Below are positions 1 through 8,696 of a stretch of 53,999 nucleotides of DNA, piece after piece. The stretch is from contig SLMM01000115.1 of assembly GCA_007133565.1 (NCBI GenBank), positions 1 to 53,999 on the forward strand, in the 5' to 3' direction. A program made the position numbers and the translations under genes. Position 1 is the first letter of the stretch; each line of letters begins with the position of its first letter. The stretch comes from Bacteroidales bacterium. GTDB lineage: Bacteria > Bacteroidota > Bacteroidia > Bacteroidales > PUMT01. Below the pieces are notes generated by a model. The model was not told where the DNA came from. It made no database searches and saw only the letters and a list, made by a program, of their open reading frames with translations.

Positions 1-578
1 ACCGCGACCCATCCGGGGTTCTCGCCCGAAAAAGAGAATGACCTCACATTGTCATATGTTGTCTCCTCATCACTATGGAGGTCTATCAGCGTCATCTTAT
101 TGGCGGGGGCATCACCGCGGCCTGCCCTCTCCTTCTCCTGTTCGGTGGGAAAGACCGTAAAGGCCATAAACCTGGTATCATGGCTGAATGCTATTGCATT
201 CCAGGCACTGCCACCGGTCTCGCCAATCGGAAAGCTCTTTTTGATATCGCTTGTGGTGCTTTGCAGAACCAGTTCCGAATTGCCCTTGTTGGGGCTGTAC
301 CAGTATGCAAACCAGCTTCCGTCATTTGAAATGGTGACCGAGCCGCCATGGATATATTTCCAGCCGGCAACATCCTGCCAGCGCACAGGCCGCGGTTCTT
401 CAGATGATGCATCATCCTGATCCCGGCTGAAAGTAACTGTTTCGCCGGTATTATGATACAGGGGTGCGGAAACTTCAGGTAAGTTTGACCCGGCCGCCTG
501 GAAAAAGCTGGTCGCCGAAAGGCCAATGATCAATGCGGGGATGATTATCCCCCGGAAAATGATTTTAAACAGGTCCAT
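1..578 (-). CDS. Secreted S9-type peptidase, N-terminal part (partial)
   Basis: This gene reads leftwards from an ATG at 578 and runs off the window, leaving about 192 codons. The N-terminus has a short basic start followed by a hydrophobic stretch (about residues 8-28, IIFRGIIIPALIIGLSATSF), which fits a signal peptide. Downstream are segments such as VTISNDGSWFAYWYSP and AIAFSHDTRFMAFTVFP, spaced like blades of a beta-propeller of the WD40-like/TolB type found in front of prolyl-oligopeptidase (S9) catalytic domains. The catalytic Ser-Asp-His part is outside the window, so the peptidase assignment rests on the propeller-like repeats and length only. It is divergent from mtnA. A TolB-like binding protein is the main alternative. 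That a coding gene is present is fairly certain; its function is less so. Confidence 0.6.
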   Translation of the reverse strand, partial: MDLFKIIFRGIIIPALIIGLSATSFFQAAGSNLPEVSAPLYHNTGETVTFSRDQDDASSEEPRPVRWQDVAGWKYIHGGSVTISNDGSWFAYWYSPNKGNSELVLQSTTSDIKKSFPIGETGGSAWNAIAFSHDTRFMAFTVFPTEQEKERAGRGDAPANKMTLIDLHSDEETTYDNVRSFSFSGENPGWVA

Positions 579-744
579 TTGTATGATATTTTGTTAGGAT
601 AATATTGCTGTATTGAGCCGTATAGTCACAGGCGGTTAATTGAATTACCAGGTAAAAGTATAAAAAATGCCGGCCCGGGATAAATAAAAAATGTTAAACA
701 TTATCCGGAGAGATCAGGTTATGTGGTAATTTTTTTCAGTTCAC

Positions 745-752
745 TATATTTA
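745..752 (+). promoter_or_regulatory. Putative mtnA promoter -7 element
   Basis: TATATTTA lies 22 bases before the mtnA start codon and matches the Bacteroidota -7 consensus TAnnTTTG at all but the last base. No good -33 TTTG was found, so confidence is limited. Confidence 0.35.
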
Positions 753-774
753 CGGGAAATTATAACACCGGCAG

Positions 775-1929
775 ATGAGGGTTAACGGTAAGCATTACCG
801 CTCCATATGGGTTAAGGAGGATGATGACAGGGTTATCAGGGTTATTGATCAGAGATTTCTCCCGCACAGGTTTGTTATTGAAGATCTGCGTACTTCCGGA
901 GAGGTTATCACTGCCATCAGCGATATGCATGTGAGGGGTGCCGGACTTATCGGGGCTGCTGCCGGTTACGGGATGTACCTGGCTGCGCTGGAAGCTCCGC
1001 AGGATGGGTCATTCGACAGGTTCATGGCTGATGCTGCACGAAGGCTGAAGGCGGCAAGGCCTACTGCCGTGAACCTGTCATGGGCAGTTGACAGGCAGTT
1101 ACGGGCGTTGGAATACGGGAAAACGGCGGCCGGGAAAATCTCAGTTGCATTTGAGACGGCACGTGAAATTGCCTCAATTGATATTGACACGTGCAGGAGG
1201 ATAGGGGAGTACGGGCTGAAGATCATTGAGGAGATGAGCAGGAAAAAAGGTGGAAAAACAGTGAACATACTTACCCATTGCAACGCCGGATGGCTCGCAA
1301 TGGTCGATTACGGGACAGCCACGGCCCCTGTTTATGCAGCTTTTGAAAAGGGTGTCGATGTCCATGTATGGGTGGATGAGACCCGCCCCCGGAACCAGGG
1401 TGCCGCGCTTACCGCATGGGAGCTGGAACAGCAGGGGGTGCCCTGCACCATAATTGCCGATAATGCAGGCGGGCACCTGATGCAGCACGGGATGGTGGAT
1501 ATGGTGATCGTAGGCACCGACAGGACGACCATTGCGGGTGATGTCGCAAACAAGATAGGAACCTACCTGAAAGCGCTGGCCGCCCGTGACAACAACATAC
1601 CCTTTTACGTGGCCCTGCCCTCATCATCGATAGACTGGGAGATTGAAGAGGGGCTTTCGGAGATACCAATTGAAGAGAGGGATGGTGATGAAGTAAGGTA
1701 CATTGAGGGTCTCTGCGACGGGGAGATAAAGAGGGTGTTGCTTACCCCTGAAGGAAGCAGGGCGTCAAACTATGGTTTTGACGTAACGCCTGCCCGCCTG
1801 GTAACAGCCCTTATAACAGAAAGGGGGGTATGCAAAGCCGGGAGGAAGGAGATTTTAAGTCTTTTCCCCGAAAGGGAAAAAATAGGTCCGCCTCCGGCCA
1901 CAGATAAGACCAGGGGTTCTGACGAATAA
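775..1929 (+). CDS. mtnA: S-methyl-5-thioribose-1-phosphate isomerase family protein
   Basis: The predicted enzyme converts the aldose 5-methylthioribose-1-phosphate to the ketose 5-methylthioribulose-1-phosphate in the cytosol, a step in salvage of methylthioadenosine or 5'-deoxyadenosine. The 384-residue protein has the family pattern: MHVRGAGLIGAA (51-62), LTHCNAGWLA with probable catalytic Cys169, VWVDETRPRNQGAALTAWEL (199 onward), and VIVGTDRTT with probable catalytic Asp249, followed by GDVANKIGTY. The usual MxVRGAPAIG and GADRI motifs are slightly altered (AGLIG, GTDRT). Ribose-1,5-bisphosphate isomerase and eIF2B-like relatives are the alternatives, but the DETRPRxQG stretch favours the MtnA branch. 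A class II aldolase gene follows after 37 bases, probably in the same transcript. No mtnK, mtnN or the remaining methionine-salvage genes lie in the window. Confidence 0.88.
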   Translation: MRVNGKHYRSIWVKEDDDRVIRVIDQRFLPHRFVIEDLRTSGEVITAISDMHVRGAGLIGAAAGYGMYLAALEAPQDGSFDRFMADAARRLKAARPTAVNLSWAVDRQLRALEYGKTAAGKISVAFETAREIASIDIDTCRRIGEYGLKIIEEMSRKKGGKTVNILTHCNAGWLAMVDYGTATAPVYAAFEKGVDVHVWVDETRPRNQGAALTAWELEQQGVPCTIIADNAGGHLMQHGMVDMVIVGTDRTTIAGDVANKIGTYLKALAARDNNIPFYVALPSSSIDWEIEEGLSEIPIEERDGDEVRYIEGLCDGEIKRVLLTPEGSRASNYGFDVTPARLVTALITERGVCKAGRKEILSLFPEREKIGPPPATDKTRGSDE

Positions 1930-1966
1930 ATGGGAGGATTAGTTTTATCAGATTTCTGCAGGTAAA

Positions 1967-2560
1967 ATGGATGAAGGTTATATAAAATTCAATTGCCGCT
2001 GGATAGAAGCGGGGCCTGTGCCAGGACATAAGGTAGATGAACTGAATATATGGCGGGACAAGCTTTATGAGATGGGGCTTATAGGGGTGTACGATAACGG
2101 TATCGGGTACGGGAATATCAGCATCAGGGCGGCGGGCCACACATTTATCATCACCGGGTCTGCAACTGGTGCATTAAGCAGGTTGAATGAAAACCATTAC
2201 GTGCTGGTGAATGATTATGACCTTTTGGGAAACAGCCTGACCTGTACAGGGCCGGTGAGGGCATCGTCTGAGTCGTTATCTCATGCGGCAATTTATGAAT
2301 GCTCAGCGCAGGCCAATGCGGTCATCCATATACACAGCCAGGCTATGTGGGACAGTCTGATCAATAAGATCCCCACTACCTCAGAAGAGGTGCCGTTCGG
2401 CACTCCTGAAATGGCTGATGAGATAAGGCGGCTGTTCAGGGATACCGGCGTTGCTGAAACAAAGATACTGGTAATGGGAGGCCACAGGGAAGGGATCATC
2501 TCTTTCGGTGAAACACTTGACGAGGCCGGCCGGGTGCTGCTGGACAAATCGTGCCGATAG
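1967..2560 (+). CDS. Class II aldolase/adducin family protein (possible Ald2- or MtnB-like)
   Basis: This 197-residue protein has the class II (zinc) aldolase fold pattern: GYGNISIR (48-54), TGSATG (63-68), SSES with probable catalytic Glu102, and the metal ligands His121 and His123 in AVIHIHSQ plus His173 in GGHREGIISFG. All expected zinc ligands are therefore present. Family members split or dehydrate phosphorylated ketoses such as fuculose-1-phosphate, rhamnulose-1-phosphate or methylthioribulose-1-phosphate. Its position directly after mtnA suggests that it acts on the MtnA product, either as an aldolase releasing DHAP plus a 2-carbon aldehyde (DHAP shunt) or as a MtnB-type dehydratase. 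That choice is inference; the fold assignment is firm. The gene ends 56 bases from the 3' end of convergent tadA. Confidence 0.8.
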   Translation: MDEGYIKFNCRWIEAGPVPGHKVDELNIWRDKLYEMGLIGVYDNGIGYGNISIRAAGHTFIITGSATGALSRLNENHYVLVNDYDLLGNSLTCTGPVRASSESLSHAAIYECSAQANAVIHIHSQAMWDSLINKIPTTSEEVPFGTPEMADEIRRLFRDTGVAETKILVMGGHREGIISFGETLDEAGRVLLDKSCR

Positions 2561-2616
2561 CTGAAGTACAGGCAGGGTTTAAGTATTGGGGCAGGTTACC
2601 GCCTGATGCGGACTGG

Positions 2617-3063
2617 CTACCGTTTGTTGCGGAAGAACTCCCTGAGCAATACGGCGCACTCCTGTGCCATTACCCCTGTTATGATCTCTGTCCTGGGGTG
2701 GAGCATGTTTTTGTTGGTAAGGGTAAAGCCCAGCTTTTCATCGTCTGCACCCCATACAATCTTCCCGATGCGTGTCCAGTATGCAGCTCCGGCGCACATT
2801 GTGCAGGGTTCAAGGGTTACATACAGGGTGCAATCGTTGAGGTACTTGCCTCCGAGATAGCCTGATGCCGCGGTGAATGCCTGCATCTCGGCATGGGCCG
2901 TGGTGTCGTTCAGTGTCTCGGTAAGGTTGTGCGCCCGGGCTATTATCATGTTGCTGCTTACGATAACGGCCCCTACGGGGACCTCATCCCGCTCCGCAGC
3001 CTTTTCAGCCTCCTTCAGGGCCTGTTTCATGAAATATTCATCTGAAAAAACTGGTGTGTCCAT
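2617..3063 (-). CDS. tadA: tRNA-specific adenosine-34 deaminase
   Basis: TadA deaminates the wobble adenosine (A34) of tRNA-Arg(ACG) to inosine. The 148-residue protein has the cytidine/adenosine deaminase signature: HAE at 57-59 (zinc ligand His57, proton shuttle Glu59) and PCTMC at 86-90 with two further zinc cysteines, in the context TLEPCTMCAGA. The ATG at 3063 (MDTPVFSDEYF) was chosen over a start 21 codons upstream because a TAnnTTTG -7 element sits at 3124-3131, so the longer start would fall within or before the transcription start. The length then matches the usual 150-170 residues. It is divergent from aspS and convergent with the aldolase gene. Confidence 0.93.
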   Translation of the reverse strand: MDTPVFSDEYFMKQALKEAEKAAERDEVPVGAVIVSSNMIIARAHNLTETLNDTTAHAEMQAFTAASGYLGGKYLNDCTLYVTLEPCTMCAGAAYWTRIGKIVWGADDEKLGFTLTNKNMLHPRTEIITGVMAQECAVLLREFFRNKR

Positions 3064-3123
3064 ATATCGCCGTTTTTCTGCATTAGTGTTTAAATTGTTT
3101 TGGGTGGCGGTAAAAGGCAAGTG

Positions 3124-3156
3124 CAAAAATATTCTTAATTTAGCAAACTAACCAAT
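3124..3156 (-). promoter_or_regulatory. tadA promoter
   Basis: On the minus strand TATTTTTG (3131-3124) matches the Bacteroidota -7 consensus, with ATTG (3156-3153) 21 bases upstream as a -33 element. The start codon at 3063 is about 60 bases downstream. It lies back to back with the proposed aspS -7 element. Confidence 0.5.
3136..3143 (+). promoter_or_regulatory. Putative aspS promoter -7 element
   Basis: TAATTTAG matches TAnnTTTG except for one base and lies 22 bases before the aspS ATG. The -33 element is not clear. It is separated from the tadA -7 element on the other strand by only four bases, so the two promoters cannot both be occupied at once. Confidence 0.35.
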
Positions 3157-3165
3157 TATTGCTTT

Positions 3166-4929
3166 ATGTACAGGACACATACCTGCGGAGAGCTTAATAT
3201 GCAGCATGCCGGGAAGGAGGTGGTCCTTAGCGGATGGGTGCAGAGATCGCGCGACCTTGGAGGCATGACCTTTATCGACCTGAGAGACCGCTACGGGATA
3301 ACCCAGCTTGTTTTTAACATGGAGACGGATGCCCCGCTTTGCCAGGAGGCCAGGAAACTTGGGCGGGAGTTTGTAATCCGGGCATCGGGCGAGGTACGGG
3401 AACGGTCGAACAAGAACCTGAAGATACCAACTGGCGAGATCGAGATAGAGGTAAAAAAACTTGATGTGCTGAATCCGTCAAAGTTGCCGCCGTTTACCAT
3501 TGAAGACGATACTGACGGGGGTGATGAGCTCAGGATGAAGTACAGGTATCTGGACCTGCGGCGCAACGTGATGAAAAACAGCCTGGAGCTGCGGCACCGG
3601 ATGGCAGGGGAAATTCGGAAGTACCTTGACCAGCAGAAATTCATTGAGATAGAGACTCCTGTAATGATAAAGTCAACCCCCGAAGGCGCCAGGGATTTTG
3701 TGGTTCCCTCGAGGATGAACCCCGGCCAGTTCTATGCCCTGCCGCAGTCGCCCCAGATATTCAAGCAGTTGCTCATGATATCCGGGTATGACAGGTACTA
3801 CCAGATAGTTAAGTGTTTCAGAGACGAGGATCTGAGAGCCGACCGGCAGCCTGAGTTCACGCAGGTGGACTGTGAGATGGCTTTTGCCGGACAGGAGGAT
3901 GTGCTGAATACTTTCGAGGGACTGGCAAAACATCTTTTCCAGAAAATCAAGAACATAAGTTTTAACGGGCCCTTTCCGAGGATAACATTTCAAGATGCAA
4001 TGGAAAGGTACGGGACCGACAAGCCTGATATCCGTTTTGGCATGGAGCTGTTTGAGCTGACGGAGCTGACACGGGGCCATGGTTTTCCCGTGTTCGATGA
4101 TGCGGAGTATGTAGGGGGCATAAATGCTGAAAATTGTGCCGGTTTTTCGCGCAAGCAGATTGATAACCTGATTGAATACGTGAAAAGGCCGCAGATCGGG
4201 GCCAAAGGAATGGTCTGGGTGAAATGGAATGAGGACGGGTCAGTCAGATCGTCGGTCGACAAGTTCTATGATGAAGCCGCCCTGGGCAAATGGATCGAAA
4301 AGGCGGGGGCGAGGAAGAGCGATCTTTTGCTTATACTTGCAGGAAACCGGGTGGATACACAGGAGGCTTTGTCGGAGCTCAGGCTTGAGATGGGGCGAAG
4401 GCTGGAGCTGGTGAAGGATGACGAATTTGCTCCGCTGTGGGTGGTTGACTTTCCGCTTCTTGAGTGGGATGAGGAGACAAAGCGTTTCTATGCCATGCAC
4501 CATCCTTTCACTTCACCCCGGCCCGAAGACATACCCCTTCTTGACAATGATCCGGGTGCGGTATGCGCCAATGCATATGACCTGGTGATAAACGGGGTTG
4601 AGATCGGTGGGGGATCGGTGCGGATCCATGACGGCAAACTTCAGAAAAAGATGTTTGAAACGCTCGGCTTCACTTATGAGCAGGCAACTGAGCAGTTCGG
4701 GTTCCTGACGGAGGCCTTTGCCTACGGGGCTCCGCCACATGCCGGGGTGGCTTTTGGCTTCGACAGGTGGGTGGCCGTTTTTGCCGGATCGGATTCGATC
4801 AGGGATGTGATAGCATTCCCTAAAAATAATGCAGGGAGGGACCTGATGATAGATTCTCCCTCTGCTCTTTCGGCCGAACAGCTCAGTGAGCTCAGGCTTA
4901 AGATTGAAAAACAGGATCCCGGTAAATGA
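3166..4929 (+). CDS. aspS: Aspartate-tRNA ligase
   Basis: This class II aminoacyl-tRNA synthetase charges tRNA-Asp with aspartate. The 587-residue protein begins with the OB-fold anticodon-binding domain ([10 protein letters not shown], then [20 protein letters not shown]). The catalytic core carries motif 2 ([19 protein letters not shown]) and motif 3 ([21 protein letters not shown]) near the C-terminus, with the bacterial GAD insertion domain between them. Length and domain order are those of bacterial-type AspRS. I cannot tell from sequence alone whether it is discriminating or also charges tRNA-Asn. The ATG at 3166 begins exactly at the conserved N-terminus. The next gene starts 106 bases on, after a possible hairpin. 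Confidence 0.97.
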   Translation: MYRTHTCGELNMQHAGKEVVLSGWVQRSRDLGGMTFIDLRDRYGITQLVFNMETDAPLCQEARKLGREFVIRASGEVRERSNKNLKIPTGEIEIEVKKLDVLNPSKLPPFTIEDDTDGGDELRMKYRYLDLRRNVMKNSLELRHRMAGEIRKYLDQQKFIEIETPVMIKSTPEGARDFVVPSRMNPGQFYALPQSPQIFKQLLMISGYDRYYQIVKCFRDEDLRADRQPEFTQVDCEMAFAGQEDVLNTFEGLAKHLFQKIKNISFNGPFPRITFQDAMERYGTDKPDIRFGMELFELTELTRGHGFPVFDDAEYVGGINAENCAGFSRKQIDNLIEYVKRPQIGAKGMVWVKWNEDGSVRSSVDKFYDEAALGKWIEKAGARKSDLLLILAGNRVDTQEALSELRLEMGRRLELVKDDEFAPLWVVDFPLLEWDEETKRFYAMHHPFTSPRPEDIPLLDNDPGAVCANAYDLVINGVEIGGGSVRIHDGKLQKKMFETLGFTYEQATEQFGFLTEAFAYGAPPHAGVAFGFDRWVAVFAGSDSIRDVIAFPKNNAGRDLMIDSPSALSAEQLSELRLKIEKQDPGK

Positions 4930-4940
4930 ACGGCAGGATA

Positions 4941-4979
4941 GCCTGATGGTAATGAAAATCGGCCGGGCCGTCATCAGGC
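4941..4979. other. Inverted repeat after aspS
   Basis: GCCTGATG (4941-4948) is repeated in perfect inverse at 4972-4979, enclosing a second small GC-rich palindrome (CGGCCGGGCCG). It could fold as a hairpin in the aspS 3' region, but no T-run follows, so an intrinsic terminator is unproven. Confidence 0.3.
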
Positions 4980-5035
4980 CATAAAGGGCCTGGCGAATAA
5001 ACAACTTACATTCAGCAAAATAAAAATTTCAGATT

Positions 5036-6193
5036 ATGGACAGCGGACGTCGCAAGTTTTTCAAATTGTTTGCTGCCGGCAGCCTGGGCGCCGGCCTCAC
5101 TCCCGTTTTCCCCGCTTCGCTTTCGGGTATTGCACCGGATCAACCGACTGAAACAAATATTGCCGATGCGCTGAAGTACCCGCGCAATGAAAATTCAATG
5201 CCGGGTAAATATCCTGGCAGGGTGGTGAGGGTTGACGATGAGAAATCGATATCAGACGGTACCATCAATGAAGAGGCGGTATACAACATGCTTGACGGAG
5301 GCATGCGGAATTTGGGAGAATGCAATGATGTTAGGGACGCCTGGAGGCAGTTTGTCAACCCGGGTGAAAAAGTAGGGATCAAAGTTAACCCTATCGGGGG
5401 AAAACTGCTTTCAACAAGCCATGCGCTTGTAAAATCTGTTATTTTACAGCTTGAGCAGTCAGGCATTGCCAGGGAAGACATAGTGATCTTTGACCGGCGC
5501 ATGCAGCAACTCAGAGATACCGGGTTTACTCCTGAAAATTATCCCGGCATTGCCATTGCGGGCACTGAGCATGTTGATGAAAGCGGCTCGTATTATGATG
5601 AGAACGGTGAACTGTACAGCCTGTCGCTGATTGACAGGGACTGGTACTACTGGGCGGACTGTGAAATGGAATATGATGATTACATGCTGCCCTTCATGGT
5701 GAACCAGGGCAAATATTCATATTTTTCCAAAATAGTGACACAGCAGCTTGACAAGATCATCAACCTCCCCATAATGAAAAATGCCGGCGCCTCGCTTACA
5801 TTGTGCCTCAAGAACCTGGGCTACGGCGTTATAACCAATACCAGCAGGCTGCATGCAACCCTGTGGGCAGAAACCTCGGCACAGGTGTGTGCCTTCCCGC
5901 CGGTCCGCGACAAGGTGGTCCTGAATATTGCCGACGGCATAAAGGGATGCTATGACGGGGGGCCGGGTGCCAACCCGCAGTTCTTCACCGATTACAAAAT
6001 GCTGCTTTTAGGTACAGACCCCGTTGCAATGGATGTTGTCGGATATGACATTATTATCGGGAAACGGATTGAAATGGGCAGGCAGTCCGGGTTTTTTGAT
6101 GTGGGGATGCAAAAGATGGAGCTTGCAGCCGGTTACGGGCTTGGGGTAGCGGACAGAGACAGGATTGACCTCAGGACAATAATCCGGAGCTGA
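5036..6193 (+). CDS. Tat-exported DUF362 domain protein
   Basis: The 385-residue protein begins MDSGRRKFFKLFAAGSLGAG, a twin-arginine (Tat) type signal with the RR pair at residues 5-6 and a following hydrophobic stretch, so it is probably exported folded. The rest reads as the DUF362 family (VGIKVNPIGG, IVIFDRR, INLPIMKNAGASLTLCLKNLGYG, DPVAMDVVGYDII). Members of this family often carry or sit beside iron-sulfur domains, but I see no ferredoxin-type cysteine cluster here. The biochemical role is not known to me. The gene is followed after 15 bases by a DUF6599-like secreted protein, and the two are probably co-transcribed. The family call is sound; function is open. Confidence 0.8.
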   Translation: MDSGRRKFFKLFAAGSLGAGLTPVFPASLSGIAPDQPTETNIADALKYPRNENSMPGKYPGRVVRVDDEKSISDGTINEEAVYNMLDGGMRNLGECNDVRDAWRQFVNPGEKVGIKVNPIGGKLLSTSHALVKSVILQLEQSGIAREDIVIFDRRMQQLRDTGFTPENYPGIAIAGTEHVDESGSYYDENGELYSLSLIDRDWYYWADCEMEYDDYMLPFMVNQGKYSYFSKIVTQQLDKIINLPIMKNAGASLTLCLKNLGYGVITNTSRLHATLWAETSAQVCAFPPVRDKVVLNIADGIKGCYDGGPGANPQFFTDYKMLLLGTDPVAMDVVGYDIIIGKRIEMGRQSGFFDVGMQKMELAAGYGLGVADRDRIDLRTIIRS

Positions 6194-6208
6194 AATAAAA
6201 TTGTGGTT

Positions 6209-7132
6209 ATGATTAAAATGTATTGCTTGATTTTTCTGTGCAGTCTCTTATTCGGGTCTTCGGGGACTGCTGTTGTTGCTAAAGGGGTTGCAGAAAGGCC
6301 GGACGGATTGTTTTTTTGTCAGCCGGAAATTGTTACAACGGCTACTCCGGACGGTAAAATAGCCGATATGCCGGTAATGTCTCCTTCCGACCTTCCCGGC
6401 GCTGTAATTTCAAGAAGTGAGATCTATGTGGGCGGTTCGTTGTGGGGACTAATAAACGGGGCTGCCGATCTTTATTATGAATACGGGTTTGACAGGATGG
6501 CGCTCCAGGATATCGGGTGGGAAGGGGAGAATTTCAGGCTTGAGCTTTACCGGATGGACAGCCCCCTTGCGGCTTACGGAATATTCTCGGTATCGGTTCA
6601 CGGTTGTGAAGAGGGCGGGCCGGTCAGCACGGGATATTGCATAAACCGGTTTCAGTACCAGCTCTATTCCGGTAATTATTACCTGTCGCTTATAAATTAT
6701 TCAGGCAGCGACAAAGCCCGTGAGCTTTCGCTGAAGATTGCAGAACTGGTTGCAAACAGGACAGGAGGGGCTGCGGCTGTGCTGCCCGGGTTGTTCGTCA
6801 GGCAGCCTTTTGAAGTTAATGCTGATGGCATAAGGCTGATCAGGGGTATTATCGGGGTAAGGAATATAGTGCCAGGTATAGCGCACCTTTTTGATGAAGC
6901 AGATGATTTTGAGATATGGCACCTGGGTATTGCCAGCGATTCCGGGCAGCAGGAGATATTGCTGCTAAAATCGCCGGGGCCGCATCCGCTGCCCGAAGCC
7001 GCTGCAATTACAGAAGGGTTGAGCATGGCAGGTTATGCCGTACGTGAAGCAGATGGCCAGGTTGTTGCAGTGATGTCTGATGATTTTGTTGAGAGCAATG
7101 AATTGCTTGACCGGATAATCATCCTGCTTTGA
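6209..7132 (+). CDS. DUF6599-like secreted protein
   Basis: The 307-residue protein starts with a signal-peptide-like hydrophobic segment (residues 3-24, ending near VVAKG). The body contains GGSLWGLINGAADLYYEYGF and FRLELYRMDSPLAAYGIFSV, a pattern I associate with DUF6599 proteins, whose function is unknown. No catalytic motif is apparent. The ATG at 6209 was preferred over a GTG two codons upstream; a further ATG at 6218 would also leave the signal peptide intact. It lies 15 bases after the DUF362 gene on the same strand, which suggests a shared exported process. The gene ends 16 bases from the 3' end of convergent miaB. Confidence 0.7.
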   Translation: MIKMYCLIFLCSLLFGSSGTAVVAKGVAERPDGLFFCQPEIVTTATPDGKIADMPVMSPSDLPGAVISRSEIYVGGSLWGLINGAADLYYEYGFDRMALQDIGWEGENFRLELYRMDSPLAAYGIFSVSVHGCEEGGPVSTGYCINRFQYQLYSGNYYLSLINYSGSDKARELSLKIAELVANRTGGAAAVLPGLFVRQPFEVNADGIRLIRGIIGVRNIVPGIAHLFDEADDFEIWHLGIASDSGQQEILLLKSPGPHPLPEAAAITEGLSMAGYAVREADGQVVAVMSDDFVESNELLDRIIILL

Positions 7133-7148
7133 ACTGAACAGCAGGGAT

Positions 7149-8546
7149 TCAGATAACCGGGCCTGCGGCCACGCCTATAAGTGTAGCCGGTGTTGAACTG
7201 TTGATATTTACCTTTACATATTCACCGGGCTTAAAGCTGCCGGCCGGGAACACCACCACCTTGTTCTGCGAGGTGCGGCCAAACAGTTCGCCGGCCGATT
7301 TTTTGGAGGTCCCTTCAACAAGCACCTCAAAGTTCCTGCCAATGTCGGCCTTCTTGCTCCGGGCCGACAGTGTACCCTGCAGCTTTATTATCTCTGTCAG
7401 CCTCTGCGACTTCACATCATCAGGCACATTGTCAGTCAGTTTCTTTGCAGCAGCGGTGCCGGGCCTTTCTGAATATTTGAACATAAAGGCAAAATCATAA
7501 CCCACCTCCTGCATCAGAGACAATGTCTGGCGGTGATCATCATCGGTCTCGCCGGGGAAGCCGGTAATAATATCTGTTGAAATAGCGCAGCCGGGGATGA
7601 TCCTGTTTATAGCATCAATCCTCTCCAGGTACTCCTCCCTGGTGTATCCACGGTTCATCAGCTTCAGGATCCGGCTGCTGCCGGACTGTACCGGCAGGTG
7701 GATATGCCGGCATATATTGGGGTTTCCGGCAATGGTCTTCAGAAGGTCGTCGCTGATGTCCCTTGGGTGTGACGTGGAAAACCTCATCCTTATCCCCGGA
7801 TGCCTGCGGGCTGCCATCTCTAGCAATGCGGCGAAACCGGTTGTTGAACCGTCACCCTCCTCCCATTTGTAGGAATTTACATTCTGCCCCAGAAGGGTTA
7901 CTTCCCTGTAGCCTTTTGCTGCCAGCCCGTCAACCTCCCTGATTATCGATTCAGGGTTTCTGCTGCGTTCCCTGCCGCGGGTATAGGGTACAACACAATA
8001 GGAACAGTAATTGTTGCAGCCCCTCATTATCGAAACAAAGGCCGACACCTTGTTTTTGTGATACCTTACGGGACTGATGTCGGCATAGGTCTCCTCCCGG
8101 CTGAGCAACACATTTATAGCCTTCTGTCCGGTACCTGCCTCTTCCAGAAGCGCAGGCAACTCCCTGTAGGCATCGGGCCCGATCACCAGATCGACCAGGT
8201 GTTCTTCTTCAAGGAGCTTCTCCTTGAGCCTCTCAGCCATGCAGCCTATGATCCCTACCAGCAGGGCTGGTTTTTTTTTCTTCATCTGCCTGAAGACCTC
8301 AAGCCTGCCCCACACCCTCTGTTCTGCGTTCTCCCTGATGGAGCATGTATTGATAAGCACTATGTCGGCATGCTCCGGCTCTGAGGTATATGCAACACCG
8401 TTATCCTGCATGACAGAGACCACCACCTCCGAATCACTGACGTTCATCTGGCAGCCGTATGTCTCTATATAGAGCTGCCGGCTACCCGGCGAAGTAAGCA
8501 ACCCTTCTTGCGGGTTGGTTGATATTTTTTGGTTTTTCAAAGGCAC
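7149..8546 (-). CDS. miaB: tRNA-2-methylthio-N6-dimethylallyladenosine synthase
   Basis: MiaB is a radical-SAM methylthiotransferase that adds the 2-methylthio group to i6A37 in tRNAs reading UNN codons. The 465-residue protein shows the UPF0004 domain with cluster-binding Cys32, Cys68 and Cys102 (YGCQMN, NTCSIREN, GCMAERL), the radical SAM motif CNNYCSYC (Cys177, 181, 184) followed by VVPYTRGRERSR, and a C-terminal TRAM domain (about 400-455). YGCQMNVSDSE and the TRGRE stretch favour MiaB over MtaB or RimO. The only plausible start is a GTG at 8546, 43 bases downstream of a strong promoter at 8589-8619. It is convergent with the DUF6599 gene and divergent from yebC. Confidence 0.95.
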   Translation of the reverse strand: MPLKNQKISTNPQEGLLTSPGSRQLYIETYGCQMNVSDSEVVVSVMQDNGVAYTSEPEHADIVLINTCSIRENAEQRVWGRLEVFRQMKKKKPALLVGIIGCMAERLKEKLLEEEHLVDLVIGPDAYRELPALLEEAGTGQKAINVLLSREETYADISPVRYHKNKVSAFVSIMRGCNNYCSYCVVPYTRGRERSRNPESIIREVDGLAAKGYREVTLLGQNVNSYKWEEGDGSTTGFAALLEMAARRHPGIRMRFSTSHPRDISDDLLKTIAGNPNICRHIHLPVQSGSSRILKLMNRGYTREEYLERIDAINRIIPGCAISTDIITGFPGETDDDHRQTLSLMQEVGYDFAFMFKYSERPGTAAAKKLTDNVPDDVKSQRLTEIIKLQGTLSARSKKADIGRNFEVLVEGTSKKSAGELFGRTSQNKVVVFPAGSFKPGEYVKVNINSSTPATLIGVAAGPVI

Positions 8547-8588
8547 GTGTCAAATCCTGATTGTGATAACCGGTTTGGAAGATCTGTG

Positions 8589-8619
8589 CAAAGTTACATC
8601 TTGCGGGTTGAATTACAAA
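8589..8619 (-). promoter_or_regulatory. miaB promoter
   Basis: On the minus strand TTTG (8619-8616) and TAACTTTG (8596-8589) are separated by 19 bases, an exact match to the Bacteroidota -33/-7 pattern. The miaB GTG start is 43 bases downstream. Confidence 0.65.
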
Positions 8620-8696
8620 GCAGTGGTAGTGTTATGAGGATCAATGCATCCGTGCTGTAGAATTCGATGATGACAGCCGGAAAGTGATATCCCGGT

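Noticed and set aside
49-420. Open frame of 123 codons on the plus strand at the left edge
   Set aside because: It is antisense to a coding frame on the minus strand that carries a signal peptide and propeller-like repeats and starts at an ATG at 578; the plus-strand frame shows no recognisable domain.
2551-2865. 104-codon plus-strand frame after the aldolase gene
   Set aside because: It is the complement of the tadA coding frame, which carries the HAE and PCxxC deaminase motifs.
4513-5004. 163-codon minus-strand frame over the end of aspS
   Set aside because: It is a shadow of the conserved aspS catalytic domain, with no recognisable domain or promoter of its own.
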